A DNA stretch of 64,000 nucleotides, taken from positions 2,629,501 to 2,693,500 of the forward strand of contig NZ_CP083757.1 in the NCBI RefSeq assembly GCF_020149935.1. The letters are read 5' to 3'. A program made the translations under genes and the position numbers. This DNA comes from Marinilongibacter aquaticus (GTDB lineage: Bacteria; Bacteroidota; Bacteroidia; Cytophagales; Spirosomataceae). Shown in pieces: positions 44,999-53,754 of this stretch. The notes beneath the pieces were generated by a model that was not told where the DNA came from, made no database searches, and saw only the letters and a list, made by a program, of their open reading frames with translations. Every line of letters starts with the position of its first letter. The stretch's first letter is position 1.

Positions 44999-45151
44999 AC
45001 ACTGTTACCCATCATCATGGCCATGCCAGAAGCTGAAATTCTGGAATTCAAAGAAGGGAAAATCAGCCCCATCGCATACCAAGACACCGAACACTATCAA
45101 ATCACCAAAATGTTCCTGGATAGGCCGGAGGCGTTTTTGCGGGGCTTGTAA
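44999..45151 (+). pseudogene. Truncated second copy of the ATPase 3' end
   Basis: The frame ...PIIMAMPEAEILEFKEGK... to DRPEAFLRGL-stop repeats the last 45 or so codons of the ATPase at 42778. It has no 5' part and no start codon. Before 45032 and after 45123 it differs from the first copy at many third positions, while 45032-45123 is identical. It is best read as a remnant left by recombination at the ATPase gene. Confidence 0.9.
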
Positions 45152-45153
45152 AC

Positions 45154-45179
45154 CTCCCCTCACCCAAAGGCAAGGGGAG
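45154..45179. terminator. Hairpin at the 3' end of metE
   Basis: CTCCCCT at 45154-45160 pairs with AGGGGAG at 45173-45179 (12-base loop). It lies 12 bp beyond the metE stop. A strong T-run is absent on either strand, so it may be an mRNA-stabilising or factor-dependent end and not a classical terminator. Confidence 0.5.
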
Positions 45180-45190
45180 AAAAGGTATTG

Positions 45191-47452
45191 TTAATTTCGC
45201 ATCTGTTTTGCGGCATCCACCATGTTTCTAAGAGCTTGTTCGGTTTCGGGCCAAGCCCTGGTTTTCAGGCCGCAATCCGGGTTTACCCACAATCTTTCTT
45301 TGGGAATAACCTCCGAAGCTTTTTCCAATAGCGACACCATTTCATTTACACTGGGCACTCTCGGGCTATGAATATCATACACACCCGGGCCGATTTCGTT
45401 TGGATACCTGTGCTTGCCAAAAGCTTCTAGCAAAGCCATTTGCGATCGCGAAGTTTCGATTGTAATTACGTCGGCATCCATTTGCTCGATCTTCGACACA
45501 ATGCTGTTGAAATCGGAATAGCACATATGCGTATGTATTTGGGTTTCGTCCCTCACCCCAGACGAGGCCAAACAAAATGCTTCAGTCGCCATTTCGATAT
45601 ACGCCGCACGTTTTTCGTTTCGCAAGGGCAGGGCTTCGCGATAAGCGGCTTCATCTATCTGAATAATGCGGATGCCCGCCTCTTCCAAATCAAGTACCTC
45701 GTCGCGAATGGCCAAAGCTATTTGCTTGCGGGTTTCGTGTTCAGCCTGATCGTTTCGCACAAAAGACCATTTCATAATTGTGATCGGCCCTGTAAGCATG
45801 CCTTTCACAGGTCTATTTGTAAGAGATTGAGCATATTTCGCCCAATTTACCGTCATCGCCCGCTTTCGCTCCACATCCCCAAAAATAATGGGCGGCTTCA
45901 CACAGCGGCTCCCGTAGCTTTGCACCCAACCGTTTTCTGTAAAGGCAAATCCACTGAGCAATTCTCCGAAATATTCAACCATATCGTTTCGCTCAAACTC
46001 GCCGTGCACCAAGACATCCAGGCCAATTTCCTCTTGCCAGCGAATCAGTTCGGCCGTTTCTCTTTTCAATTCGTTTTCGTATTCCAGATCGGAGACCTCG
46101 CCCTTTTTCCATTTTCTTCGTAGGGCTCGTATAGCTTTGGTTTGCGGGAAAGAACCGATTGTGGTGGTCGGGAAAGCGGGCAGTTGCAAGAGTCTATTCT
46201 GAGCATCCAGCCTATCCAAGAATGCAGATTTTCGTTTCAAGTTCGTGCTTGCCGATTCAGAAAGCCTACGCTTTACATCAGGATTGTGAATCAATTCGGA
46301 AGCTTCGCGGCGGGCAAAGACCTTTTTATTCTCTTCAAGAGCCTCCGTATTTCCCTTCACGATTTCCGCGAGTTCGGCCAACTCGTTCAATTTTTGTTTG
46401 GCAAAAGCCATCCATTCTTTCAATTCCGGATGCAGGGCCTTTTCCCCATCCAAATCTATGGGCACATGCAATAGCGAGCAGGATGGAGCCAGCATTAAAC
46501 GGTCGAAACCGACTTTTTGGGCCGCCCTTTGCACCAACTGCAAAGCCTTTGTGTAATTGGTTTTCCAGATGTTTCGTCCATCGATCACACCCAAAGAAAG
46601 TGCCGTATTTTCATTTAACCTGTCTAAAACCGCATCCAAGTCACCGCGAATCAAATCAATGTGCAGCACATCCACCGGCAAATTGACTGCGGCAAGTGTG
46701 TTGTTTTCAAGGCCTTCGAAATACGTAGTAAGAATAATCTTGAGATTGGGTACAGCTTTACGAATCGCATGAAAAGCTTTGCGGTAGGCTTCCTTTTCAA
46801 TATAGCCAATATCCATAGCCAAAAATGGCTCGTCGATCTGCACATAATCGGCACCCAGCTCACTCAACTTAGTCAAAAGCTGTTGATACACGGGCAGCAA
46901 CCTATCCAAAAGATCCAATGCCCTATAATCCGCATTTTTTACTTTGCCCAAAAGCAGATAGCTGATCGGCCCGATGAGTACGGGTTTCGTGTTTATCCCC
47001 TGTGCTTTTGCCTCCAGAAACTCATCAATCACTTTGGTTTGGGCAAGATGAAAAGTCTGATACGGCCCAAACTCGGGCACCAAATAATGGTAGTTGGTAT
47101 CAAACCACTTTGTCAATTCCAGGGCCTTGATATCATAGCCCTCTTTTTGAAAACCACGGGCCATGGCAAAATACTTCTCCAAGGCCGAATAATGCCTTAG
47201 TGCCTCGAAACGAGCAGGCTCTACACCAAACATCAAGCTGTGGTCGAGCACCTGATCGTAAAAGGAAAAATCATTCGACGGGATCAGGTCAATTCCCAAA
47301 TCCTTTTGCAGTGCCCAATTGCCCAAACGAATAGCCCGACCCACTTCTACGAGTCGATCTTCATCTATTTTTCCAGCCCAAAAATCTTCACAAGCCCTTT
47401 TGAGCTCTCTTTTCTCCCCGATTCTGGGGTAACCTAAATTGTTTTTTAGCAT
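45191..47452 (-). CDS. metE: Cobalamin-independent methionine synthase
   Basis: MetE transfers the methyl group of 5-methyltetrahydropteroyl-triglutamate to homocysteine without B12. From the ATG at 47452 (MLKNNLGYPRIGEKRELK) it has 753 residues, the normal length; the upstream extension of the frame runs into the riboswitch and is not coding. The C-terminal catalytic barrel carries the zinc ligands in IHTHMCYSDF and NPDCGLKTR, and TTIGSFPQT starts the second barrel. Control by a cobalamin riboswitch means it is shut down when B12 is available, so a B12-dependent MetH probably exists elsewhere. Confidence 0.97.
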   Translation of the reverse strand: MLKNNLGYPRIGEKRELKRACEDFWAGKIDEDRLVEVGRAIRLGNWALQKDLGIDLIPSNDFSFYDQVLDHSLMFGVEPARFEALRHYSALEKYFAMARGFQKEGYDIKALELTKWFDTNYHYLVPEFGPYQTFHLAQTKVIDEFLEAKAQGINTKPVLIGPISYLLLGKVKNADYRALDLLDRLLPVYQQLLTKLSELGADYVQIDEPFLAMDIGYIEKEAYRKAFHAIRKAVPNLKIILTTYFEGLENNTLAAVNLPVDVLHIDLIRGDLDAVLDRLNENTALSLGVIDGRNIWKTNYTKALQLVQRAAQKVGFDRLMLAPSCSLLHVPIDLDGEKALHPELKEWMAFAKQKLNELAELAEIVKGNTEALEENKKVFARREASELIHNPDVKRRLSESASTNLKRKSAFLDRLDAQNRLLQLPAFPTTTIGSFPQTKAIRALRRKWKKGEVSDLEYENELKRETAELIRWQEEIGLDVLVHGEFERNDMVEYFGELLSGFAFTENGWVQSYGSRCVKPPIIFGDVERKRAMTVNWAKYAQSLTNRPVKGMLTGPITIMKWSFVRNDQAEHETRKQIALAIRDEVLDLEEAGIRIIQIDEAAYREALPLRNEKRAAYIEMATEAFCLASSGVRDETQIHTHMCYSDFNSIVSKIEQMDADVITIETSRSQMALLEAFGKHRYPNEIGPGVYDIHSPRVPSVNEMVSLLEKASEVIPKERLWVNPDCGLKTRAWPETEQALRNMVDAAKQMRN

Positions 47453-47547
47453 ACTTATTAAAATTGAGTATGCTTTCCGCCAAAGTTGTTCGAAACTGTG
47501 CACAAATTCTGACCAATGCCTTAGACGTGAAAGCATTATTGTCAATG

Positions 47548-47660
47548 TATCGTGGGCAAGTATTCCGGCTTGGTTTGTGTATTCAATCCACACGGTTGCA
47601 CGTCAGCTCGCGATTTGCACGCGATTCCCTTCTGCATTCTTTCGAAAAACCCACAATAGA
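47548..47660 (-). ncRNA. Cobalamin (B12) riboswitch
   Basis: On the minus strand the B12-box elements appear in order: GGGAATCGCGTGCAAATCGC, GAGCTGACGTGCAACCGTG and AAGCCGGAATACTTGCCCACG. They match the conserved core of cobalamin aptamers (GGGAA..GGTG, GCTG.CCCGCAACTGT, GCC.G.ATACCTGCC), with some divergence in the B12 box. P1 forms from GTGGG and CCCAC (47650-47655 with 47551-47556). It lies in the leader of metE, a classic B12-riboswitch target. Confidence 0.88.
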
Positions 47661-47666
47661 ACGTTG

Positions 47667-47674
47667 CAAAGCTA
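47667..47674 (-). promoter_or_regulatory. -7 promoter box of the riboswitch-metE transcript
   Basis: The minus strand reads TAGCTTTG, a TAnnTTTG match. Transcription would begin just before the riboswitch P1 strand. No clean TTTG lies at the expected -33 position. Confidence 0.5.
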
Positions 47675-47685
47675 GCACTCTTTTT

Positions 47686-47727
47686 GATATATAATCTATA
47701 TTTATCCATATATTTAGATTATATATC
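47686..47727. repeat. AT-rich 13-bp inverted repeat between metE and asd
   Basis: GATATATAATCTA at 47686-47698 is followed after 16 bp by its exact reverse complement at 47715-47727, within a strongly AT-rich block (about 47680-47790). It sits just upstream of the metE promoter and could be a regulator site. The rest of the 530-bp gap (47453-47982) holds the B12 riboswitch and the asd leader. Confidence 0.6.
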
Positions 47728-47856
47728 CAATATATATTCCATTAATGGATAATAAATCTATCAAATACAATATTCATAGATAATCACACGAACCCAAAAT
47801 CCATGCACGACTTGCATAAAAACAAGCCACAATTTCCAAGGTCCGTATTTTCCCAT

Positions 47857-47864
47857 TACTTTTG
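47857..47864 (+). promoter_or_regulatory. Candidate -7 box of asd
   Basis: TACTTTTG matches TAnnTTTG and lies 118 bp upstream of the asd start codon. A convincing -33 box was not seen. Confidence 0.35.
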
Positions 47865-47982
47865 CAGCCCAAACAGTTTAAGGTCAAGGGTATCAAGCTC
47901 TTGAACAAAAGAAAGAAGGATAGACCTGCCTTCTTATTTACCATAAAATGCCCTGCCATGGGTCGGGGGGCTTTTTACAAAA

Positions 47983-48975
47983 ATGAAAGTTGCAGTAGTA
48001 GGGGCCACCGGACTTGTAGGTGGCGAAATCCTGAAAGTATTGGAGGAAAGAAATTTCCCCGTTACAGAAATCATTCCGGTGGCTTCGGAGAAGTCGATCG
48101 GCAACAAGGTGCAATTTAAAGGCCAATCTTTCTCGGTGGTCGGCTATGAAACTGCCATCGAAATGAAACCCAATGTAGCCATCTTCTCGGCAGGAGGCGG
48201 CACGTCGACAGCCCTCGCTCCCAAATTTGCGGAAGCGGGCATTACCGTGATCGACAATTCCTCTGCCTGGCGTATGGATCCTACCAAAAAGCTTATTGTA
48301 CCTGAGGTGAATGCCGACGTATTGACCGACGAGGACAAAATCATCGCCAATCCAAATTGCTCGACCATTCAGATGGTTGTGGTGTTGAAACCTTTGCACG
48401 ATGCCTACAAAATCAAACGCGTGGTGGTTTCGACTTACCAATCCGTTACTGGATCGGGCAAAAAAGCCGTTGATCAGCTTTTCAACGAGCGTGACGGAAA
48501 AGCCGTGGAAAACCCTGCATATCCTCATAAAATAGACCTCAATGTATTGCCTCATATCGATGTTTTCCAAGATAACGGCTATACGAAAGAGGAAATGAAA
48601 ATGATCAAAGAAACCAACAAGATCATTGGAGACGACAGCATCAAGGTTACGGCCACTACGGTGCGTATCCCTACCGTTGGGGGACATTCGGAAGCCATCA
48701 ATATTGAGTTCGAAAATGACTTCGATTTGGCTAAAGTTCGCGAACTTATCGCATCTGTGCCCGGTGTGGTGGTGATGGACGACCCCGCAAACAATGTATA
48801 TCCAATGCCTTTGAATGCTCACGGAAAAGACGAAGTTTTTGTCGGACGTATTCGTAGAGACGAATCACAAGCGAACACCTTGAACCTTTGGTGTGTGGCC
48901 GATAACCTGCGTAAAGGTGCCGCCACCAATGCCGTGCAGATTGCAGAATATCTACTTTCGAAAGAAATGATCTGA
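47983..48975 (+). CDS. asd: Aspartate-semialdehyde dehydrogenase
   Basis: A 330-residue enzyme that reduces aspartyl phosphate to aspartate semialdehyde for lysine, threonine and methionine synthesis. The NADP-binding motif is VVGATGLVGGEILK at the N-terminus, the catalytic Cys126 is in NPNCSTIQMV, and the VVSTYQSVTGSGKKA and RIPTVGGHSEAINIEF segments are normal. It is divergent from metE, another enzyme of the same amino acid family. Confidence 0.97.
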   Translation: MKVAVVGATGLVGGEILKVLEERNFPVTEIIPVASEKSIGNKVQFKGQSFSVVGYETAIEMKPNVAIFSAGGGTSTALAPKFAEAGITVIDNSSAWRMDPTKKLIVPEVNADVLTDEDKIIANPNCSTIQMVVVLKPLHDAYKIKRVVVSTYQSVTGSGKKAVDQLFNERDGKAVENPAYPHKIDLNVLPHIDVFQDNGYTKEEMKMIKETNKIIGDDSIKVTATTVRIPTVGGHSEAINIEFENDFDLAKVRELIASVPGVVVMDDPANNVYPMPLNAHGKDEVFVGRIRRDESQANTLNLWCVADNLRKGAATNAVQIAEYLLSKEMI

Positions 48976-49000
48976 GATCCTAAAAGTGAATAGGTATAAA

Positions 49001-49033
49001 AAAATACCCGTGCTAAGCACGGGTATTTTTTGT
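49001..49033. terminator. Bidirectional terminator between asd and the sugar dehydrogenase gene
   Basis: A perfect 13-bp stem AAAATACCCGTGC/GCACGGGTATTTT (49001-49013 with 49017-49029) with a 3-base loop has A on one side and T on the other. It can stop transcription from both convergent genes. Confidence 0.9.
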
Positions 49034-49050
49034 TGCAAAACTCGGCCCTT

Positions 49051-50748
49051 TTATTTCACCAACTTATAAACCATCCCATCGGGTTTGGTGAAAATATACA
49101 TTTCGCCATCCTTATCTCGGCCCAAACGCAAATCGACACGGCTGTTTTTTGTTATCTCTCTTAAGCTTTGCACCTTACCATTCAAACGCACCTGCCATTC
49201 TTTGATTTCGGCAAGTTTGCCATTTTCAATGTCTTTGAGGTCGATATAAAACAAACGCCCTTTCACTATTGTACCAAAGAGATATTTGCCCTTCAACTCT
49301 GGAATGGCCTCTCCCCAATATTCAAACCCGCCCGAAATGGCGTTTGCTTCACCGTGGTCAAATTGAGCCAAAGGCAATTTATATTTCCCTTCCTTCAGTT
49401 CATTTTCAGATAATGGATACACATAATTGATGTCGCTGTTCTTGTAAATTTTGAAAGTGCCCTCTCGCTCAGGCCAGCCGAAATCGTCACCCTTTTTAAC
49501 CAGATTCAATGTTTCTATTTGCCTTTGCCCGATGTTCGACACAATCATGTCTCCACTTTTTGTCCAAGAAATACGGTGCGGATTCCGAAAACCCCTGGCA
49601 TAAATTTCGCCCACATGTCCTTTCCCCGCAAAGGGATTGCTCGAAGGTATACCGTAATGCCCGTTTTTGCTGTTGTTTCCACGTGGATCAAAGCGAAACA
49701 CATTTCCCCAAGCATGATCCAAATTATGCGGAATTCCCGGGAAGCCGGCTTCCACGGCACCGCCATCTCCCAAACCCAAATACAGCAACCCGTAATCTTC
49801 ATCGCCCGGTTTTGCCAATGGATTAAATGTCAATTCCTGTGCCCCGTGTATTTGGCTTACGAAATCCACACGGAAAAGTTCGCGGTGCCATCCCTGAAAA
49901 GGTACGGCCAAAGTATTATCCGTTTTCCATTCCGTCACAACCCACTGCAATTGACGCGGAGCATGTGCCTTGTCGTTCTGAATGCTGTCGACATAGGCAA
50001 AGTCTGCGGGAGCCGAACCAAATGCTTCGGTATGTGTGGTGTACAACAAACCGTTTTTCTCAAATTCGGGATGAAAAGCAAAGCTTCCGAAACCTGTAGC
50101 CAAACCCGGCTTATTGATGAAATTGGGGAAGAATTCGGCCATGTTCAAATAAGCCTCTGGCTTCTGATCATGAATGCGATACATTACGCCGTTCAGATCG
50201 ACAATGTAGTTTTCTTTGGTAATGGGATGAAAATCCATCTTGCAGATTCTCGTCCTCGGCGACTGTTCACTGGAAAAGGGAATTTGTGTATATGGGGCAA
50301 TGTTCACCACCAGTTCCGACATTGGAATTGGCACGGGAATCGGGTCTTCCACAGCCCCACTTTCTATAGCCACTTTCTTTACCCCAGAGCTCTTCACCGA
50401 CTCCACTTGAATGTAGTCGAGTAGAGCGTTCAATTCGTCTGCTTTGAGATAATTGAAATCGGGCATTACCACTTTATAAGAATCGAATAGAGCCTTTGCC
50501 CTTTTGTCGCCTGCGTCTATTTTTGCTTTAGGACTTTTAATAAATTCGGCAATCCACTCGCGTTTCACGGCTTTATGAATCCCGCCCAAAGAAGGCCCAA
50601 TTCCATCGACACGGAAATGGTGGCAAGAGCCGCAATAATTGGCAAATAATTTTCTGCCCGCATCCACCGACTTCGTATCTTGAGCCCGAAGCCACAAGGC
50701 AGAGAAAAACAAAAAGAGAAAAGAGGTGCTTATTCTAATAAATTTCAT
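49051..50748 (-). CDS. Exported cytochrome c / PQQ-type sugar dehydrogenase fusion
   Basis: A 565-residue exported protein from the ATG at 50748 (MKFIRISTSFLFLFFSALWLRAQ signal peptide). The N-terminal domain is a c-type cytochrome: heme motif CGSCH at residues 39-43 and an axial Met candidate in VVMPDFN. From about residue 190 a glucose/sorbosone dehydrogenase-type beta-propeller follows, with FGSFAFHPEFEKNGLLYTTHTE, LYLGLGDGGAVEAG and YARGFRNPHRISW. It probably oxidises a periplasmic sugar and passes electrons to its own heme. It lies 113 bp downstream of the GH106-like gene on the same strand. Confidence 0.88.
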   Translation of the reverse strand: MKFIRISTSFLFLFFSALWLRAQDTKSVDAGRKLFANYCGSCHHFRVDGIGPSLGGIHKAVKREWIAEFIKSPKAKIDAGDKRAKALFDSYKVVMPDFNYLKADELNALLDYIQVESVKSSGVKKVAIESGAVEDPIPVPIPMSELVVNIAPYTQIPFSSEQSPRTRICKMDFHPITKENYIVDLNGVMYRIHDQKPEAYLNMAEFFPNFINKPGLATGFGSFAFHPEFEKNGLLYTTHTEAFGSAPADFAYVDSIQNDKAHAPRQLQWVVTEWKTDNTLAVPFQGWHRELFRVDFVSQIHGAQELTFNPLAKPGDEDYGLLYLGLGDGGAVEAGFPGIPHNLDHAWGNVFRFDPRGNNSKNGHYGIPSSNPFAGKGHVGEIYARGFRNPHRISWTKSGDMIVSNIGQRQIETLNLVKKGDDFGWPEREGTFKIYKNSDINYVYPLSENELKEGKYKLPLAQFDHGEANAISGGFEYWGEAIPELKGKYLFGTIVKGRLFYIDLKDIENGKLAEIKEWQVRLNGKVQSLREITKNSRVDLRLGRDKDGEMYIFTKPDGMVYKLVK

Positions 50749-50861
50749 AGGAATGGGTTGATCAATGAATCGCCTAAAATAAGCGAATACATTTAAATAT
50801 CCACTCTGTGCCCTCTTTAGAATCTCGCCCCTCGGCAGTACTCGGCCAAAGAGCTCATCCC

Positions 50862-53714
50862 CTATTCCGCTCTCAGCAACTCTACCGGCCCAAAAAGGCC
50901 CGAAGGCTCCAATGCCCAATCTTCACGTACAGTGATGTTCGTTTTCGTGCTTTTCTGATCCTCAGGCAAACTGCGGTCGCCAATCAAACGATTTCGCCAG
51001 GAGTTCACCACCTCGATTTCAACAGTATTCCAGCCCTTTTGAAGAGCCCCATTCAGAGCAATACGGTATGGCGGAGTCCAATAAATACCCAAATCCACCC
51101 CGTTTAATTTTACACGACAAATGCCCACATCCTTCAGTTCTCCCAATTGAAGATGCGTGGCTTGTTTTTCAGCAAAAAACGCCTTTCGGTAAGTCGCCAC
51201 GCCGCTGTAAAAGCGAATTCGGGGATCATTTGATTTCGTCCAATCTTTCAATTCGGAAAAAACCACCTTACCCGGCCCGCCAGCCTCTTCGCGAAAATCA
51301 AGCTCCCAGGCCCCTTTCAAGGTTTGAACCTTCTTGTATTTTTGGAAATCCGGCTTGAAGATCGATGCCGAAAAGGGCAATTCGACATTTCGAAAAACAA
51401 CGAAATACGATTGAAAGGTGGTGAAATCGAGTTGAATATGCAGGTATCCTTCATCGTCAATGGAAAAGTGCCGTAAATTCCGACTTTCACCTGTCATCGG
51501 GTCCCACAGTTCGGGCTGGCGTCCTTTTGCATCAAAAATAAATTCAGCATGCTTGGCTTCTGGATTTTGGTTGCTGATAAAGAAAAAATCGTCTGCCTCT
51601 TTACGTCTATGGATAAATTCAAACTCCCTTTCCCCATCTGCTTTTACCGCATTGGGCAAAATACGCAAACCCGGACGCTGCCCTTCTTCCAATAAAGTTT
51701 TGGATACAGCACCGGCTCTCCAATACATTTTTCCTAAACCCGTTTGCTTGAACCCGCCCTTTTCCTTTGGCCACAACCTTTCGATAATGCCTTGGCTTTC
51801 CAAATCGCCTTGCTCAGCACCTACCAAACTCGCCGTACCCCAGGGCTTTTCTCCCTGAACAATCGCCCCCTTTTTCACCAAACTTTCTAGCTTTTTCAAG
51901 ACAGCCAAAGACAAGACACCATGATTGGGCAAGGTTAAAATCGCGTATTCTTCCCCGTACGGCAATACAATTCGGCCATCCCTTACATCCAATTCGAGCA
52001 GCTTATCTTCGTTGATTAAATCGTAATCGAACAAGGGCAATGCCCCCGCTGGATCATCCGATTTCAAACGCCCCAAAACCGGCACATGATCTCCGTAATA
52101 ATACAGCACTTCGGCCACCGAACGTGTACTTTGAGCTACATATTGAATACGTTTCAGATAATCGAAAAATGCTCCAGCCAAAGGCCACCACGTTACATTG
52201 GGGTTTACGTGCGTTCCGGCAAAATACTCTTGCCCGGGCAAGCCCATTTCTTTCGGCGAATTGGTAAAAGTATGTAAAAACACCAGATTCAAACCCGCCG
52301 AAAACTCGTGGTCGGCGGCAGGTTTCATTGTTTTCCAAGGCACATCGTTCCAATGCGGCCCGATGGTTGTAAAACTCTCAGCACCCACCAGTTTTTTGTT
52401 GAAAATCTTCGCTGCACTGGCCGCTTGTTTTACGAAAAAACGGTCAACGGGTTTTGAACGGTGCGGCGAGGGCGACCAAAACTCCGACATCATCAATTCT
52501 GAATGGCTATAATTCTGCAATCCATCAAAGGGCCCGGCATGCGGCCCAGCCGATTCGGGCTGAATACCCATACCATAGGCCGCGGCTTTCTCTGCAAAAA
52601 GTCGATAATGGTGCTCAGAAACCAACTCCCCAATTGTCTTCCGGAAATCATTTAAAAAATCTGCTGAAACTTCCCTGTTTTCAATAATTCTCCCTGCTAG
52701 AATAGGCAAATAGGGTATTGGGTCGTAACCCATTCTGGACTGGAACTCCTCTGCAAAATTATCCGTCCAATTCATCCCGCCCGCCTCAAAACTGTCGGTC
52801 TGCAAATAGCGAAGCGAATGCCCCGCACGGGATCCAATTTTATCGAGAATGGGTTTTACGTTTCTGGCCCAATACGCATTGAAAGCCTCCTCACTGAGAT
52901 AATCAATCACGCGGCCTTGCCATTTTCCACTGGATGTAGACACCTCCGCGGTGGTGGTGCTATAGCCCATGCGTAAAATCGCCCACTCGCCTTTGGGAGC
53001 TTTCCAATTCAAATAGCCCTCTTTCACGAAAGCGGTCAGATCGATCACTTGACTCAATCTTGCGTCTTCTTCCCCAGGAGTCGACTCGATATCCACCAAT
53101 AAATTGCGGGTTTCGGGCACTGACCAACCGACTTCTTTTCGAGCAGATTTGTTCTCAAAATCACGAATGGCAGGACGATCTTCTGGAATTTGCTTTAAAG
53201 GATAAGCCAGAACCGCGATTTCACGGTAAAAGTCGTCGTGCATCGGCGGTTTGGGCAACTCTACCTTTACACGTTTTCCGCCTTTAATTTTCAGTTCAGA
53301 AAATACTGTTTGTTTCGCAGCTTCCTCAGGCGAGACCCTCGGGCCGCCAAGATTCCAGCCACTTTGAATACTGAGCGAAAGCTCCAAGCCCAGCCTCTCG
53401 GCTTCGTTGACCGCATGCACAAATAATTTTTGCCAAGCCGGAGAACCCCAAAGCGGCCCAGCGGGCACATCTGCATTTCCTCTTTGGTTTTGCCCGCCCG
53501 CATCGAAAACACAGGCTCCGCTAAAGCCTTTGGCTTTCATGGCCTCCAAATCGCGAGTAATGCTGGCCTTTGTCACATTGCTGTTCAGCCACCACCACCA
53601 GCAACGTATTCCAAACTCATCTGGCGGGGCTGCAAATATTTTTGTAGTTGGGGCCTTTTGCCCAAAAGCAAAAAATGAACAAAGTAGCAAAAAGGCAGCT
53701 AAGGTTCTTTTCAT
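50862..53714 (-). CDS. GH106-like alpha-L-rhamnosidase
   Basis: A 950-residue exported glycoside hydrolase from the ATG at 53714 (signal peptide MKRTLAAFLLLCSFFAFGQ). The opening EFGIRCWWWWLNSNVTKASITRDLEAMKAKGFSG, the internal LRYLQTDSFEAGGMNWTDNFAEEF and MGIQPESAGPHAGPFDG are typical of GH106. The C-terminal part is a galactose-binding-like domain (LQLGELKDVGICRVKLNGVDLGIYWTPPYRI). It likely removes rhamnose from plant or algal polysaccharides such as rhamnogalacturonan or ulvan-like glycans; the exact substrate is not known. Confidence 0.9.
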   Translation of the reverse strand: MKRTLAAFLLLCSFFAFGQKAPTTKIFAAPPDEFGIRCWWWWLNSNVTKASITRDLEAMKAKGFSGACVFDAGGQNQRGNADVPAGPLWGSPAWQKLFVHAVNEAERLGLELSLSIQSGWNLGGPRVSPEEAAKQTVFSELKIKGGKRVKVELPKPPMHDDFYREIAVLAYPLKQIPEDRPAIRDFENKSARKEVGWSVPETRNLLVDIESTPGEEDARLSQVIDLTAFVKEGYLNWKAPKGEWAILRMGYSTTTAEVSTSSGKWQGRVIDYLSEEAFNAYWARNVKPILDKIGSRAGHSLRYLQTDSFEAGGMNWTDNFAEEFQSRMGYDPIPYLPILAGRIIENREVSADFLNDFRKTIGELVSEHHYRLFAEKAAAYGMGIQPESAGPHAGPFDGLQNYSHSELMMSEFWSPSPHRSKPVDRFFVKQAASAAKIFNKKLVGAESFTTIGPHWNDVPWKTMKPAADHEFSAGLNLVFLHTFTNSPKEMGLPGQEYFAGTHVNPNVTWWPLAGAFFDYLKRIQYVAQSTRSVAEVLYYYGDHVPVLGRLKSDDPAGALPLFDYDLINEDKLLELDVRDGRIVLPYGEEYAILTLPNHGVLSLAVLKKLESLVKKGAIVQGEKPWGTASLVGAEQGDLESQGIIERLWPKEKGGFKQTGLGKMYWRAGAVSKTLLEEGQRPGLRILPNAVKADGEREFEFIHRRKEADDFFFISNQNPEAKHAEFIFDAKGRQPELWDPMTGESRNLRHFSIDDEGYLHIQLDFTTFQSYFVVFRNVELPFSASIFKPDFQKYKKVQTLKGAWELDFREEAGGPGKVVFSELKDWTKSNDPRIRFYSGVATYRKAFFAEKQATHLQLGELKDVGICRVKLNGVDLGIYWTPPYRIALNGALQKGWNTVEIEVVNSWRNRLIGDRSLPEDQKSTKTNITVREDWALEPSGLFGPVELLRAE

Positions 53715-53754
53715 CAGGTATAGGGTTTTGCCCAAAGATAAGAAATTCTCGAAC

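Noticed and set aside
47453-47593. N-terminal extension of MetE by 47 residues
   Set aside because: It would translate the B12 riboswitch region, and MetE proteins begin at the MLKNNLGYPRIG-type start.
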